This document shows, one piece after another, positions 25,197-34,093 of a stretch of 64,000 bases of DNA. Under the pieces are notes generated by a model. That model did no database searches. It was not told where the DNA came from and saw only the letters and a program-made list of their open reading frames with translations. Both the position numbers and the translations under genes were made by a program. How positions within the stretch are numbered: position 1 is the first letter of the stretch; every line of letters starts with the position of its first letter. Source of the DNA: CALMKX01 sp036274895 (GTDB taxonomy: Bacteria; Acidobacteriota; Thermoanaerobaculia; Multivoradales; SZUA-115). The stretch covers positions 186,001 through 250,000 of the forward strand of contig DASUEU010000085.1 in the NCBI GenBank assembly GCA_036274895.1. The letters are read 5' to 3'.

Positions 25197-26570
25197 CTAC
25201 CCGCCGGTGCGCGAGGTGGCCTCCCCGGTCCCCCGCCCCCGCGGCACCCCCAGCCCCAGGCCCACCACCGCCGCCAGCGCCAGGGCGTTGGCGGGCATGG
25301 TGAGGCCGAAGTCGAAGACCTCGTGGACGGCCACGGCGGCGAGGGCTCCCAGGGCGGCCAGGGCCGTGGCTCGGTCCTCGGAGCGCCGGCCGTGCTTCCA
25401 GGTCTCGCTCAGCCGGTAGCTGGCTAGGGCCACCGCCGAAAGCAGCAGGGCGAAGCCCACCAGCCCGAGTGTCACCAGGGCTTCCAGCCAGTCGTTGTGG
25501 GCGTGCCACCACAGGCCCGGCGTCGCCGCCGGCTGCACCAGCGGGAAGACGTCCCGGAACGAGCCGAGGCCGGTGCCGAGGAAGGGGAAGCGGGCAACCA
25601 GCTCGAGGCTGGCCGTCCACACCGTCAGCCGGTCCACGCCCCCGGCGGCGCCGCTGGCGCCCAGCCAACGACCCAGCACACCCTCTCCCCCGAGCGTCGA
25701 GAAGGCCAGGGCTCCCGCCCCGGCGAGGGCTCCACCTGCCGCCAGCCCGTACCGCCAGGAGAGACCCCGGCGCAACATCAGCAGGGCGGCCTGCAACGTC
25801 GTGCCGAGAGCCCAGGCCACCAGCCCCCCGCGCGAGCCGGTGGCGGCGAGGCCGGCGAAGAGCACCAGCCACACCAGCGCGGGCACGGAGACCAGCAGGA
25901 TGCGCTCCTCGAGCCTGCCGGCATCGCGCGAGCGGCGCAGCGCCCACCACAGCCAGGCGAACGCACCCGCCAGCGGGATCAACAGCCAGGTGGCGAGGTG
26001 GTTGGGGTTGACGAAGGTGCCGCGCAGGCGGGTCAGGTCCGTCGCCACCGGCACACCCCAGATGGTCGGTGAGCGCTCCAGCCAGGCACGGGCACCCACC
26101 AGCACCTCGCCCACGCTCACCAGCCCGATCGCCCCCCAAACCGCCCGTCGCAGCGAGCGCTCCCGGCCGAGGGCGGCCGAAGCCACCAGCAGCGCGGCGG
26201 CGGCCAGCACGGCCAGAGCCGACCATACCGACAGCCAGGGCGAGAAGGAGAGCGGCAGGGTGGCCGGCGGCTCGCCCGCCCGGGCCGCCAGCTCGAGCCG
26301 GGCCGGGGCGAGGGCATGGAGGGCGCGCGGCAGGGGCACGGCCTGAAGCAGGCCCCAACCGGCCACCAGGGCCAGGGCGAAGGCGGGGCCCCGGGCCTTG
26401 CGCCACGAGTCCTCCTCGACCGGCTTGGCGAGGGCGAGGGCGAAGAGCAGGAAGGCCCCGACCAGCAGGCCGGCCTCCGCGGCGGGCAGCACGCCGCCGA
26501 AGGGCAACGGCGCGGCGAACACCAGCAGCGCGAGCCCGGCAGCGAGGGCGAGCCGGCCTTCAGCGACCAT
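25197..26570 (-). CDS. O-antigen ligase/polymerase family membrane protein (second of three)
   Basis: This 457-residue protein has about 11 transmembrane helices, with the family region WWHAHNDWLEALVTLGLVG in the last large periplasmic loop and RGTFVNPNHLATWL earlier, both typical of the Wzy_C family. It is only loosely similar to the one at 20608, so the two probably do different jobs (polymerase and ligase, or two polymers). The start is the ATG at 26570 (MVAEGRLALAAG). It is divergent from the outer-membrane barrel gene at 26612 with a 41-base gap. Confidence 0.87.
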   Translation of the reverse strand: MVAEGRLALAAGLALLVFAAPLPFGGVLPAAEAGLLVGAFLLFALALAKPVEEDSWRKARGPAFALALVAGWGLLQAVPLPRALHALAPARLELAARAGEPPATLPLSFSPWLSVWSALAVLAAAALLVASAALGRERSLRRAVWGAIGLVSVGEVLVGARAWLERSPTIWGVPVATDLTRLRGTFVNPNHLATWLLIPLAGAFAWLWWALRRSRDAGRLEERILLVSVPALVWLVLFAGLAATGSRGGLVAWALGTTLQAALLMLRRGLSWRYGLAAGGALAGAGALAFSTLGGEGVLGRWLGASGAAGGVDRLTVWTASLELVARFPFLGTGLGSFRDVFPLVQPAATPGLWWHAHNDWLEALVTLGLVGFALLLSAVALASYRLSETWKHGRRSEDRATALAALGALAAVAVHEVFDFGLTMPANALALAAVVGLGLGVPRGRGTGEATSRTGG

Positions 26571-26611
26571 GCGATGATGCGCCCTCGACCGCTTTGAGAG
26601 GGAGCCCGACG

Positions 26612-27937
26612 ATGGCAACGATTGCCGCGCCGAAGCGAAGGAAGCAAGCCATGCCGGTTCGTCCCGGTCGTGTCCTCATCGCCCTGCTGATGCTGCTGCC
26701 GGTCACGGGAGGGGAGCTGGGGGCTCAGTTCGCGCAGTATACCCCCCCGGGAGGTGGCACCGGCGAGCCCGAGCACCGCAAGGACAGCCTCAACCTGGCG
26801 GTGGACGACGCTCGCTTCCGTCTGGGCCCCCTGCGGGTCGAACCCTGGGTGGGCATCCGCGACCTCGGCTTCAGCGACCAGCCGGAAGAGGAGGGCCAGC
26901 CGGAGGAAGGCGGCCAGCTGGTCGGCAGCGCCGGTGCCGGCTTGCGGTTCTTCGTGCCCTTCTCCCGCAAGGTCACTCTCGCGGCTCACGCCCTGCCCGA
27001 GTACTCCTGGGCCGAAGACAGCGAGCGCTCGCGGCTCAACGGGCGCTACGGCGTCGGCCTGTTCTGCTTCTGGAACCGGCTCACCGTCGAAGCCCTGGCC
27101 TCGCGGGTCGAGAGGCTCGACTTCCTGACCTCGGAGGTGCTTGAGCGGACCAACTCCCGCCAGGACCGCCTCGACCTCTCGGCCGAGCTGGAGCTGCGGG
27201 GCTCTCTGTTCCTCTTCGCCTCGGCCAGGAGGCAGACCCTCGAAAGCCTCGACGACAGAGAGTCGACCGAGATCTTCGCCCGGGCCGACCGCGAGGAGAC
27301 CCTGCTGTCGGCCGGCGTGCGCTATGCCACGCCCCGCGGCTGGCGCCTGGGCCTCGGCGTCGAGTCGAGCGAGGCGGACTTCCGGCTCGACGACCCCGGC
27401 GCAAGCCGCTCCAGCTCCGGTACGGCTCCCGTGGTCGAGGTGCTCTCGCCCGCGACCTCAGGCCTGGCCCTGACCCTCCAGCTCGCGTGGCGGTCCCTGG
27501 AGCCCGAGACCGGCTCGGCCTTCCTGCCCTACGACGGTCTGACCGGCCAGGGTCGCGTCGGGCTGGGCCAGGGGTTCAAGGTGCCGGTCCAGCTCTACGG
27601 CAGCCGCAGCCTGGTCTCTGCCTTGGTGCTGCCCTTCTCCTACCTGATCAACGACCGCGTGGGACTGTCGGCGAGCTTGCGCCTGGGTGACCGCATGTCT
27701 TTGCGCGGCTACGTCGAGACGGGCAAGGACGACTACCAGGGCCGGGGTGAGGTCGAGCGAGAGGACGACCAAACCGGCTTCGGCCTGATCTTCCAGATCG
27801 GCCTGCCACGCTCGCTGAGCCTGACGGTCGGTGCCAGCCGCGAGCACTACGAGTCGTCCCTCCCCTCGCGAGACCGGACGGTCACCCAGGTGCAGGCCGC
27901 GATCACGCTCTCAGCGGGCACCTCCTCCTGGTATTGA
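26612..27937 (+). CDS. Outer-membrane beta-barrel protein of the exopolysaccharide cluster
   Basis: The 441-residue protein has a positively charged start and a signal peptide (about 19-40, VLIALLMLLPVTGGELGAQ). The mature part alternates polar and hydrophobic residues in 15-20 strands of barrel type (VGLSASLRLGDRMSLRGYVETG, LSLTVGASREHYE) and ends in an aromatic residue (SWY). It resembles the outer-membrane barrel proteins found next to wza genes in acidobacterial and proteobacterial exopolysaccharide clusters. It is a candidate secretion pore or Wza-independent export partner. GAGGGAG lies 9 bases before the ATG at 26612. Confidence 0.78.
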   Translation: MATIAAPKRRKQAMPVRPGRVLIALLMLLPVTGGELGAQFAQYTPPGGGTGEPEHRKDSLNLAVDDARFRLGPLRVEPWVGIRDLGFSDQPEEEGQPEEGGQLVGSAGAGLRFFVPFSRKVTLAAHALPEYSWAEDSERSRLNGRYGVGLFCFWNRLTVEALASRVERLDFLTSEVLERTNSRQDRLDLSAELELRGSLFLFASARRQTLESLDDRESTEIFARADREETLLSAGVRYATPRGWRLGLGVESSEADFRLDDPGASRSSSGTAPVVEVLSPATSGLALTLQLAWRSLEPETGSAFLPYDGLTGQGRVGLGQGFKVPVQLYGSRSLVSALVLPFSYLINDRVGLSASLRLGDRMSLRGYVETGKDDYQGRGEVEREDDQTGFGLIFQIGLPRSLSLTVGASREHYESSLPSRDRTVTQVQAAITLSAGTSSWY

Positions 27938-28076
27938 GACATCGCAGACTGCTATGCGAAAGGTGGGCGCCCGATGCTGTGTGTTGAAGCGAAGCCCCGG
28001 CCGGGGCGGCCCGAGATCGGCCCCCAGTGCTGGAGAGATTGCACAAGGATCTGGGCAGAGCCGCGACCAGCTGAGA

Positions 28077-28082
28077 TAAACT
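28077..28082 (+). promoter_or_regulatory. Candidate -10 box of the wza gene
   Basis: TAAACT ends 7 bases before the ATG at 28090 and there is no ribosome binding site, so the message may start at or near the A of the ATG. No good -35 is visible. The rest of the 152-base gap (27938-28089) holds a CCCCGGCCGGGG palindrome and nothing else I can name. Confidence 0.35.
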
Positions 28083-28089
28083 CAACCAG

Positions 28090-28944
28090 ATGAGCTGCAT
28101 AGACTCCGCGGCCAGGTGGCCCAGCCGGCTCCTGGCCCTGGCTCTACTCCTCGCTGCCGGTGCGGCGACCGGGGCGGAATCCAACTACAGAGTGGGCCCC
28201 CGAGACCTGCTGGAGATCCAGGTCGTACAGATCCCGGAGATCAACGTCGAGCGCCGGGTCTCCGACGAAGGCAAGGTCGACCTTCCGGTGGTGGGCGAGA
28301 TCGAGGTCGAGGGCCTGACCGAGGCTCAGATCCGCGCCAGCTTGAAGACCATCCTCGAGTCCCGCTACCTCCAGGCCGGCGCCGCCACGGTGTCGGTGCA
28401 GATCAAGGAGTTCCGGTCGCGGCCGATCTCGGTGATCGGCGCCGTGCAGAAACCCGGCCCTCTGGCCTTCCCCGGCCGTTGGACCCTGATCGAGGCCTTG
28501 ACCGCCGCCGGCGGCCTGGCCACCGACCACGGCGACACCATCTACGTCCTGCGCCGCGCCGACAACGGCCTCTCCGACCAGCTGGCGATCCGCGTCGAGG
28601 ATCTCCTGGTCAAGGGCGACGGTCGGGTCAACGTGCCGATCTACGCCAACGACCTGATCAACGTCAAGGCCGCGGTATCGATCACCGTCTTCCTGGTCGG
28701 TGAGGTCAAAACCGCCGGCGCCGTCACCTTCAAGAGCAACGAGCGCATCACCTTCCTGACCGCCCTGGCCCGGGCCGGTGGCCTGACCGACCGGGCGGCG
28801 AAGAAGGTGGTCATCCGGCGGCGGCTCGAAGGCGGTATCGAGAGGGAGATCGAGGTCGACGCCCGGCGCATCCTGGCCGGCAAGGACCCGGACGTCGAGC
28901 TCAAGGAAGGCGACGTGATCGTCGTCAAGGAGTCCTTCTTTTGA
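28090..28944 (+). CDS. Wza-type polysaccharide export protein
   Basis: This 284-residue protein has a signal peptide (about 10-29, ending GAATGA), the Poly_export domain (about 32-112, YRVGPRDLLEIQV...VDLPVVGEIEVEGLT) and two SLBB-type domains (ISVIGAVQKPGPLAF and VFLVGEVKTAGAVTF). The mature N-terminus has no lipobox Cys, so it is not an obvious lipoprotein. It should form the periplasmic and outer-membrane export channel for the exopolysaccharide, working with the Wzc-like kinase encoded next. Its stop lies 26 bases before the kinase ATG. Confidence 0.93.
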   Translation: MSCIDSAARWPSRLLALALLLAAGAATGAESNYRVGPRDLLEIQVVQIPEINVERRVSDEGKVDLPVVGEIEVEGLTEAQIRASLKTILESRYLQAGAATVSVQIKEFRSRPISVIGAVQKPGPLAFPGRWTLIEALTAAGGLATDHGDTIYVLRRADNGLSDQLAIRVEDLLVKGDGRVNVPIYANDLINVKAAVSITVFLVGEVKTAGAVTFKSNERITFLTALARAGGLTDRAAKKVVIRRRLEGGIEREIEVDARRILAGKDPDVELKEGDVIVVKESFF

Positions 28945-28970
28945 GACCGGAAATTAAAGAAGGTGCCCCC

Positions 28971-31244
28971 ATGGGCCACGCTGCCGATCCCTTCGCCGGT
29001 GCCGGGGCTGCCGCGGAGAGCACCTTCCACATCGCCGACTACCTCCAGATCCTGCAGCGGCACTGGCGGCTGATCGTTCTCGCCACCGTGCTCGCCGCGG
29101 GGGTGGGTGGCGTGCGCTATGCGATGACACCGCGGGAGTACCGCGCCGAGACCCAGATCCAGATCGAGAGGCGCTCCCTCTCGACCCTCGCCACCACCTC
29201 GCAGAGCAGCAATCCCTGGCTCGAGAGCTGGTGGAACCTGGAGTACTACCCCACCCAGTACCGCCTCCTCCAGAGCCGCGGCCTCGCCGAGCGGGTGGTC
29301 AAGAACCTCCGTCTCTACGAGCAGCCGGGGTTCGGTGGCACCGCCGCCGCCAACGACGAGGCGGCCCTCGGCGCCCTGGCCGGGCAGCTGCTGGGCGGGC
29401 TCGAAGTGACACCCATCCCGAACACCCAACTGGTGGTGATCGCCTACCGCTCGCGGGACCCCAAGCTGGCGGCAGCCGTCGCGAACGGTTTCGCAGATGC
29501 CTTCATCGACTGGGGGATCGAGACCCGCACCGAGACCGTGGGCGCGGCCACGGACTTCCTGTCGACCCAGATCTCCGAGATCAAGCGCCAGCTCTTCGCC
29601 AAGGAAGCCGAGCTCCAGCGAGCGAGCGGCGGCACGGCGGTGGTCGGCGGCGAGCCGGCGGCCAACGTGGCGCAGGAGCGGATGGCGGCCCTCAACCAGA
29701 GCTACGTCACCGCCAAGGACGATCGCATCTCGAAGGAGGCCCGCTACAGCGAGCTGCTGCGCACCAACAAGGATTCGATCGCCGCCAGCCTCGCCTCCCC
29801 GGCCTTGAGCCAGATGCGCTCCGAGCTGGCCGCCCTGGAGCGTGAGTACGAATCCGACCTCAAGACCTACCGCCCCGAGACCCAGCGCATGGTGGAGCGC
29901 CGGGCCAAGATCGAGCGCCAGCGGGAGAGCGTGCAGAGAGCCGTCGACGAGCTGGTGACGGCCGAGCGGGACCGGGCGCGCGCCGACTACCAGGAGGCCC
30001 AGCGCCGGGAGCAGCAGCTGGCCAACGAGATGAGCGCCCTGCGCGCCCAGAACGTAGAGGAGTCCTCGACCAACGTCGCCGTGGCCACCTTGAGCACCGA
30101 GATCGCCGACCTGCGCCAGACTCTCTCGGAGCTGCAGCAACGCCAGACCGAGGCGTCGATGACCTCACGCCTCAAGGACACCCGGGAGTCGAACGTGAGG
30201 GTGGTGGACCGGGCCCTGGTACCGGGCGGGCCCTTCCGCCCCTCCTTGCGCCGCGAGGTGTCGGTGGGCCTGATGTTCGGCCTGATGCTCGGGCTCGGCC
30301 TGGTGGTCTTGATCGAGTTCATGGATCGCACCCTGAAGGAGCCCGAGGACGTCGAGAAGCTGCTCGGCCTGCCCACCCTGGCGGTCATCCCGGACGCCGC
30401 CGAGACCGGGCGGGGCGGCCGGCGCGGCTACGGCTATGGCTACGGGTACGGCTACGGCAGCTCGCGCCGGAAGAGCGCCCAGGCCCGGCCCCGGGACGCC
30501 GGCACCGGCGAGGAGACCGGCTCGATCGAGCTGCTCCCCCACCTGCGGCCCCGGCTGGCGATCGCCGAGACCTACCGTTCCCTGCGCACCGGCCTCCAGC
30601 TGGCGAGCGCCCACGAGCTCAAGGTGATCAGCCTGACCTCGGCCGAAAGCGGCGAGGGCAAGACCACCACCGCCGCCAACCTGGCGGTGGTCTTCGCCCA
30701 GCTCGGCCGACAGGTGCTGCTGATCGACGGCGACCTGCGCCGGCCGCGGCTGCACGAGATCATGAAGGTGTCCAACCGGGTCGGCCTGGTCAACCTGCTC
30801 ACCGGCGGAGCCAACCGCGCCGACGAGGTCTTCGTGCGCACCCCGGTGCCCAACCTCTACCTGCTGCCCTCGGGGACCATCCCCCCCAACCCGGCGGAGC
30901 TGCTCGCGTCGGACCGCATGCGCGACTTCATCCAGCACGTGCGCTCGCATTTCGACATCGTGCTGATCGACTCGCCGCCCACCCTGGCGGTCACCGACGC
31001 GGTGCTCATCGGCTCCCTGGCCGACGGGGTGCTGCTCTGCCTGCGCGCTGGCCGGGTCAACCGCGAGGACGCCCGCGCCTGCCGCGACCGCCTGGTGCGC
31101 GCCGAGCTGAAGATCCTGGGCACGGTGCTCAACGGCTACCGTGCCACCCAGGGCCGCTACGGCCGCCGCTACTACCGCTACTCGCCCGACAGCCGCGAGA
31201 TCCCGGTGGCGGCCCTGCGCGACTCCAAGGACTCGGCCGCGTGA
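28971..31244 (+). CDS. Wzc-type chain-length regulator and BY-kinase with two tyrosine-rich tracts
   Basis: The 757-residue protein has a Wzz domain with TM1 (about 34-52), a long periplasmic coiled coil (about 190-400), TM2 (about 430-450) and a cytoplasmic BY-kinase domain. The motifs are Walker A SGEGKTTT (K564), Walker A' LLIDGD, and Walker B VLIDSPP. The C-terminal tail has five tyrosines (Y723, 730, 734, 735, 737), the usual autophosphorylation cluster. A second tract, (GY)5 at 487-495, sits between TM2 and the kinase fold, which is unusual. AGAAGG lies 8 bases before the ATG at 28971, which I prefer to an in-frame TTG at 28941. It controls polymer length and export with Wza; the phosphatase gene overlaps its 3' end. 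Confidence 0.93.
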   Translation: MGHAADPFAGAGAAAESTFHIADYLQILQRHWRLIVLATVLAAGVGGVRYAMTPREYRAETQIQIERRSLSTLATTSQSSNPWLESWWNLEYYPTQYRLLQSRGLAERVVKNLRLYEQPGFGGTAAANDEAALGALAGQLLGGLEVTPIPNTQLVVIAYRSRDPKLAAAVANGFADAFIDWGIETRTETVGAATDFLSTQISEIKRQLFAKEAELQRASGGTAVVGGEPAANVAQERMAALNQSYVTAKDDRISKEARYSELLRTNKDSIAASLASPALSQMRSELAALEREYESDLKTYRPETQRMVERRAKIERQRESVQRAVDELVTAERDRARADYQEAQRREQQLANEMSALRAQNVEESSTNVAVATLSTEIADLRQTLSELQQRQTEASMTSRLKDTRESNVRVVDRALVPGGPFRPSLRREVSVGLMFGLMLGLGLVVLIEFMDRTLKEPEDVEKLLGLPTLAVIPDAAETGRGGRRGYGYGYGYGYGSSRRKSAQARPRDAGTGEETGSIELLPHLRPRLAIAETYRSLRTGLQLASAHELKVISLTSAESGEGKTTTAANLAVVFAQLGRQVLLIDGDLRRPRLHEIMKVSNRVGLVNLLTGGANRADEVFVRTPVPNLYLLPSGTIPPNPAELLASDRMRDFIQHVRSHFDIVLIDSPPTLAVTDAVLIGSLADGVLLCLRAGRVNREDARACRDRLVRAELKILGTVLNGYRATQGRYGRRYYRYSPDSREIPVAALRDSKDSAA

Positions 31245-31972
31245 TCGATCTGCACTGCCACATCCTGCCCGGGGTCGACGACGGCGCCATCGACTTCGAC
31301 GAGGCGGTGGCGATGTGCCGCCTGGCCGCCGCCCGGGGCTGCGAGGAGATGGTGGCGACCCCCCACCAACGGCATCCGCGCTGGTGGAACGACGACCGCG
31401 CCCGGCTGGAGCGAGTCGTCCGCGAGCTCCAGAGCCGGGTGGGCCCGAGCCCCCGGCTGCACCTGGGGGCCGAGATCCGGTTGTGCTCCGGCTTGCTCGA
31501 GGAGGTCGAGGCCCTGCCCGGCGGCAGCCTCCTGCCGCTCGCCGGCTCCCGCTATCTGTTGCTCGAGCTGGACAGCGCCGGCCTGGGGCCGGACCCGTTC
31601 GAGATCGTCCACGAGGTCTCGGTCGCCGGGTGGCAGCCGATCATCGCCCACCCGGAGCTCTACCCCTGGCTGGTCGGCGAGCCCGGGCTCGCCGAACGGC
31701 TGGTCGAGCTGGGAGCTCGCCTCCAGGTGACCGGCATGAGCCTGACCGGAGGCTTCGGCCGCCGTGCCCAGGCCGCCTGCCGGGAGCTCATCGACGGCGG
31801 GCTGGTGGCTTTCGTGGCCAGCGACGCCCACGGCCTCGTCACCCGGCCCCCGGGCCTCGCCCAGGCTTACACCCTGCTCGCCGCTTCCTGGGGGGAGGAG
31901 GTCGCCCAAGCCCTCACCCGCAGCAACGCCGCGGCGGTGATCGCCAACCGCCCCCTGCCCTTGGCCGCCTGA
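31241..31972 (+). CDS. PHP-family tyrosine-protein phosphatase (CpsB/YwqE type)
   Basis: The 243-residue protein belongs to the PHP phosphatases that remove phosphate from BY-kinases. The metal-binding motifs are all there: DLHCHILPGVDDG (H5, H7), ATPHQ, HPEL and SDAHG. Proteobacteria normally use a low-molecular-weight phosphatase (Wzb) for this job, so the pairing of a Wzc-like kinase with a PHP enzyme is like that in Firmicutes and Acidobacteria. The GTG start overlaps the kinase stop by 4 bases, which keeps kinase and phosphatase in balance. Confidence 0.92.
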   Translation: MIDLHCHILPGVDDGAIDFDEAVAMCRLAAARGCEEMVATPHQRHPRWWNDDRARLERVVRELQSRVGPSPRLHLGAEIRLCSGLLEEVEALPGGSLLPLAGSRYLLLELDSAGLGPDPFEIVHEVSVAGWQPIIAHPELYPWLVGEPGLAERLVELGARLQVTGMSLTGGFGRRAQAACRELIDGGLVAFVASDAHGLVTRPPGLAQAYTLLAASWGEEVAQALTRSNAAAVIANRPLPLAA

Positions 31973-31980
31973 GATCCGCG

Positions 31981-33360
31981 ATGATGCCGCTCCACCGCGC
32001 CCTGACCGCCTTCGCCCTGCTGGCCGTGGGACTGGCGCAGTGGCCGGCGGCGCCCGCTCTGGCCCAGGGCGCCTCGATCGATCCTTTCTACACCGACCAA
32101 CTGGAGGAGGGAATCCGCGCCCTCGCCGAGAGCGATGCCCGCTCCGCGGTCCGCTCCCTGCGGGTGGCCTGCTTTGGGCTCCTCGACCAGCCCGAGGTGC
32201 TCGGCAGGGGCTTGGCCTACCTCGGCGTGGCCCAGGGCCGGGTCGAGGACAAGGATGGCTTCGTCGAGACCTGGCGCCGCCTGGTGACGGTCGAGCAGCG
32301 CTTTCAGGGATTCAGCCGAGCGACCCTGGCGACGGCGGTCCGCAGCGAGCTCGAGGCCTTCCTGGTGCGCTTCATCCCCGAAGAGCAGCTCGCTTCGGTG
32401 CCGGCCTTCTCCGGCCTGGCCGGGCGGCGGAGGGTGGCCCGCCTCGAGCGCCTGCCAGCCAGGGAACGTCGCAGCGAGCTCGAGGCGTTGATCTCCGCCC
32501 AGCCGAAGGAGCCCGCCTATCGCCTGGGCCTGGCCGCCCTGGAGCTCGAGGACGGCAAGCCCGCCGAGGCATTGCGCCATGCCGCGGCCGCCCTCGAGCT
32601 CGACCCGGCCTCGAACGAAGCCCTGTGCCTGCGCGGCCTCGCCTCGGCCGGCCAGGGCCATGCCTCCTGCGCCGCGGCCGTGGCCGATCTCGAGCGCTGT
32701 GCCGAGAAGGGGCGCGAGCCGGCACTGGCCGCCGCCCTGCTGTCCTGCCGCATCGTGCTCTCCCAACGGGCCGAGGCCGAGAGCTTCCTCGCCTCCCTGC
32801 CCCTCGATCTGCGCACGGACAAGGAGGTCGCCCGGCTCGCCAAACAGCTCGAGCGGCAGGCTCCGGCTCGCAGCAGCCCCGCCCCGGCCGAGCCCGGCGT
32901 CCCGCTGGCGGCTGAGCCGCCGAAGCCCCAGCCGGCACCTGCCGGGCCGGTCAAGGTCGTCGCCGCGCCGGCCCTCACACCGGCCGAGGTGGAGACCCTG
33001 AGCCGCGTGCGGGAGAACCTCAAGACCATTCGCCAGGCGGGCGACCTCGCCTTGCCGCTGAGCCAGGTAGCGGCGGTGGCCCAGGCCCATCCGGAGCACA
33101 CCGAGACCCAGCTGCTCGCCGCCGAGATCGCCTACCGGGCCTCGCGCTGGAACGAGGCGGCCCAGTTCTTCCGCCAGGCCGGGATCGGCAGCACGCAGAA
33201 GCCGGACCTGCTCTTCTACATGGCGGTGTCGTTCTACGAGTCGGGAGACCGAGAAGCTGCGGCGGCGGCTTTGGAACGCTGCCTGCCGCGGCTCCAGCGG
33301 ACCCCTTTTGTCGAGGAGTACCGGCGCAAGATCCAGGGAGCCGAAGGGACCTCGCCCTGA
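31981..33360 (+). CDS. Secreted TPR protein following the kinase-phosphatase pair
   Basis: This 459-residue protein has a signal peptide (about 1-31, ending PALAQG). Helical TPR-like repeats occupy about 35-280, with one clear copy (PAYRLGLAALELEDGKPAEALRHAAAALELDP, split over residues 180-212). A Pro/Ala-rich linker follows (about 300-330) and then a second TPR group (about 340-450, LLFYMAVSFYESGDREAAAAALERC). It is probably periplasmic and helps assemble the export machinery; no enzyme motif is seen. It starts 8 bases after the phosphatase gene, so it ends that operon. A separate promoter follows. Confidence 0.8.
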   Translation: MMPLHRALTAFALLAVGLAQWPAAPALAQGASIDPFYTDQLEEGIRALAESDARSAVRSLRVACFGLLDQPEVLGRGLAYLGVAQGRVEDKDGFVETWRRLVTVEQRFQGFSRATLATAVRSELEAFLVRFIPEEQLASVPAFSGLAGRRRVARLERLPARERRSELEALISAQPKEPAYRLGLAALELEDGKPAEALRHAAAALELDPASNEALCLRGLASAGQGHASCAAAVADLERCAEKGREPALAAALLSCRIVLSQRAEAESFLASLPLDLRTDKEVARLAKQLERQAPARSSPAPAEPGVPLAAEPPKPQPAPAGPVKVVAAPALTPAEVETLSRVRENLKTIRQAGDLALPLSQVAAVAQAHPEHTETQLLAAEIAYRASRWNEAAQFFRQAGIGSTQKPDLLFYMAVSFYESGDREAAAAALERCLPRLQRTPFVEEYRRKIQGAEGTSP

Positions 33361-33379
33361 TGGCAGCGGTTCCAGGCCG

Positions 33380-33408
33380 TTGACGGGGCGCGTTGATGCG
33401 CCTACAGT
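33380..33408 (+). promoter_or_regulatory. Sigma-70-type promoter of the first glycan operon
   Basis: TTGACG (33380-33385) and TACAGT (33403-33408) are 17 bases apart, a near-consensus arrangement and the best one in the window. Transcription would start near 33415, leaving a leader of about 20 bases with AAGGAGG before the ATG at 33435. Genes from here to about 45879 follow on the same strand with almost no gaps, so this may drive the whole series. Confidence 0.65.
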
Positions 33409-33434
33409 AACGATGGAGTCAAGGAGGAGATCAA

Positions 33435-34091
33435 ATGTCCATTAGGAGTCTGCTGGCGTGCGGACTGTTCGTGTCGGCCGGAGCGGCCGCGGCCCAGACA
33501 CCGCTAGTGACGACCCCCGACGTCGCTTGTTTCCCGATCGCCGACAACCAGGTCGTCACCGCCACGGTCAAGCCCGAGGTGGGGGGCGCCTCGGTGCGCA
33601 TCTACTTCCGGTGGAACGAGCACGGTGCCATGTACTACGTCGACATGGTGGCCGCTGGGGCAGGCTCCTACTGGGGCCTGCCGGCCAAGGCCGAGCCGCG
33701 CAACGAGCGCATCGAGTATTACGTCAGCGTGGTCGATCCCTACGGCAAAACGCTCGCCAAGTCCGAGACCAAGTTCTCGGTGGTGCGCGACGACTGCGAG
33801 CCCAGCTTTTCCTCCGATCCCAAGCTCGCCGCCCGCCAGCAGGGCCTGGCCAACAACCTGGTGATCGGCGAGACGGTCGCCGCCCAGGAGGGCAAGCGGG
33901 TGCTCGGCTTCCTCTGCGACGGCGTCGTCACCCGCATCAACGCGGACGGCATCATGCGTCCCGATGAGGTCTGCCGCGGCTGTGTCATCCCGTGGTGGAC
34001 CAAGCAGGAATTCATCGGCGCCGCGATGCTGGTTCCGGCTACCCTGATCATCATCGACGAGCCGCCGGAACCTTCGCGGTCCCGACCGTAG
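33435..34091 (+). CDS. Secreted beta-rich protein of unknown function
   Basis: The 218-residue protein has a signal peptide (about 1-21, MSIRSLLACGLFVSAGAAAAQ) and an Ig-like domain (about 30-118, VRIYFRWNEHGAMYYVDM...RIEYYVSVVDPYGKTLAKSE), then a region with a Cys pair (CRGC) and a short hydrophobic stretch (AAMLVPATLIII) near the C-terminus. I do not recognise a family. It has the strongest promoter and ribosome binding site (AAGGAGG) seen in the window, so it should be abundant. It is followed after 2 bases by a glycosyltransferase gene. A surface or periplasmic role in glycan export is plausible but unproven. Confidence 0.75.
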   Translation: MSIRSLLACGLFVSAGAAAAQTPLVTTPDVACFPIADNQVVTATVKPEVGGASVRIYFRWNEHGAMYYVDMVAAGAGSYWGLPAKAEPRNERIEYYVSVVDPYGKTLAKSETKFSVVRDDCEPSFSSDPKLAARQQGLANNLVIGETVAAQEGKRVLGFLCDGVVTRINADGIMRPDEVCRGCVIPWWTKQEFIGAAMLVPATLIIIDEPPEPSRSRP

Positions 34092-34093
34092 GG

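Noticed and set aside
28039..28080. TTGCAC plus GATAAA as a promoter of the wza gene
   Set aside because: The spacing is about 30 bases, too long for a sigma-70 promoter. Only the TAAACT box close to the ATG is kept, at low confidence.
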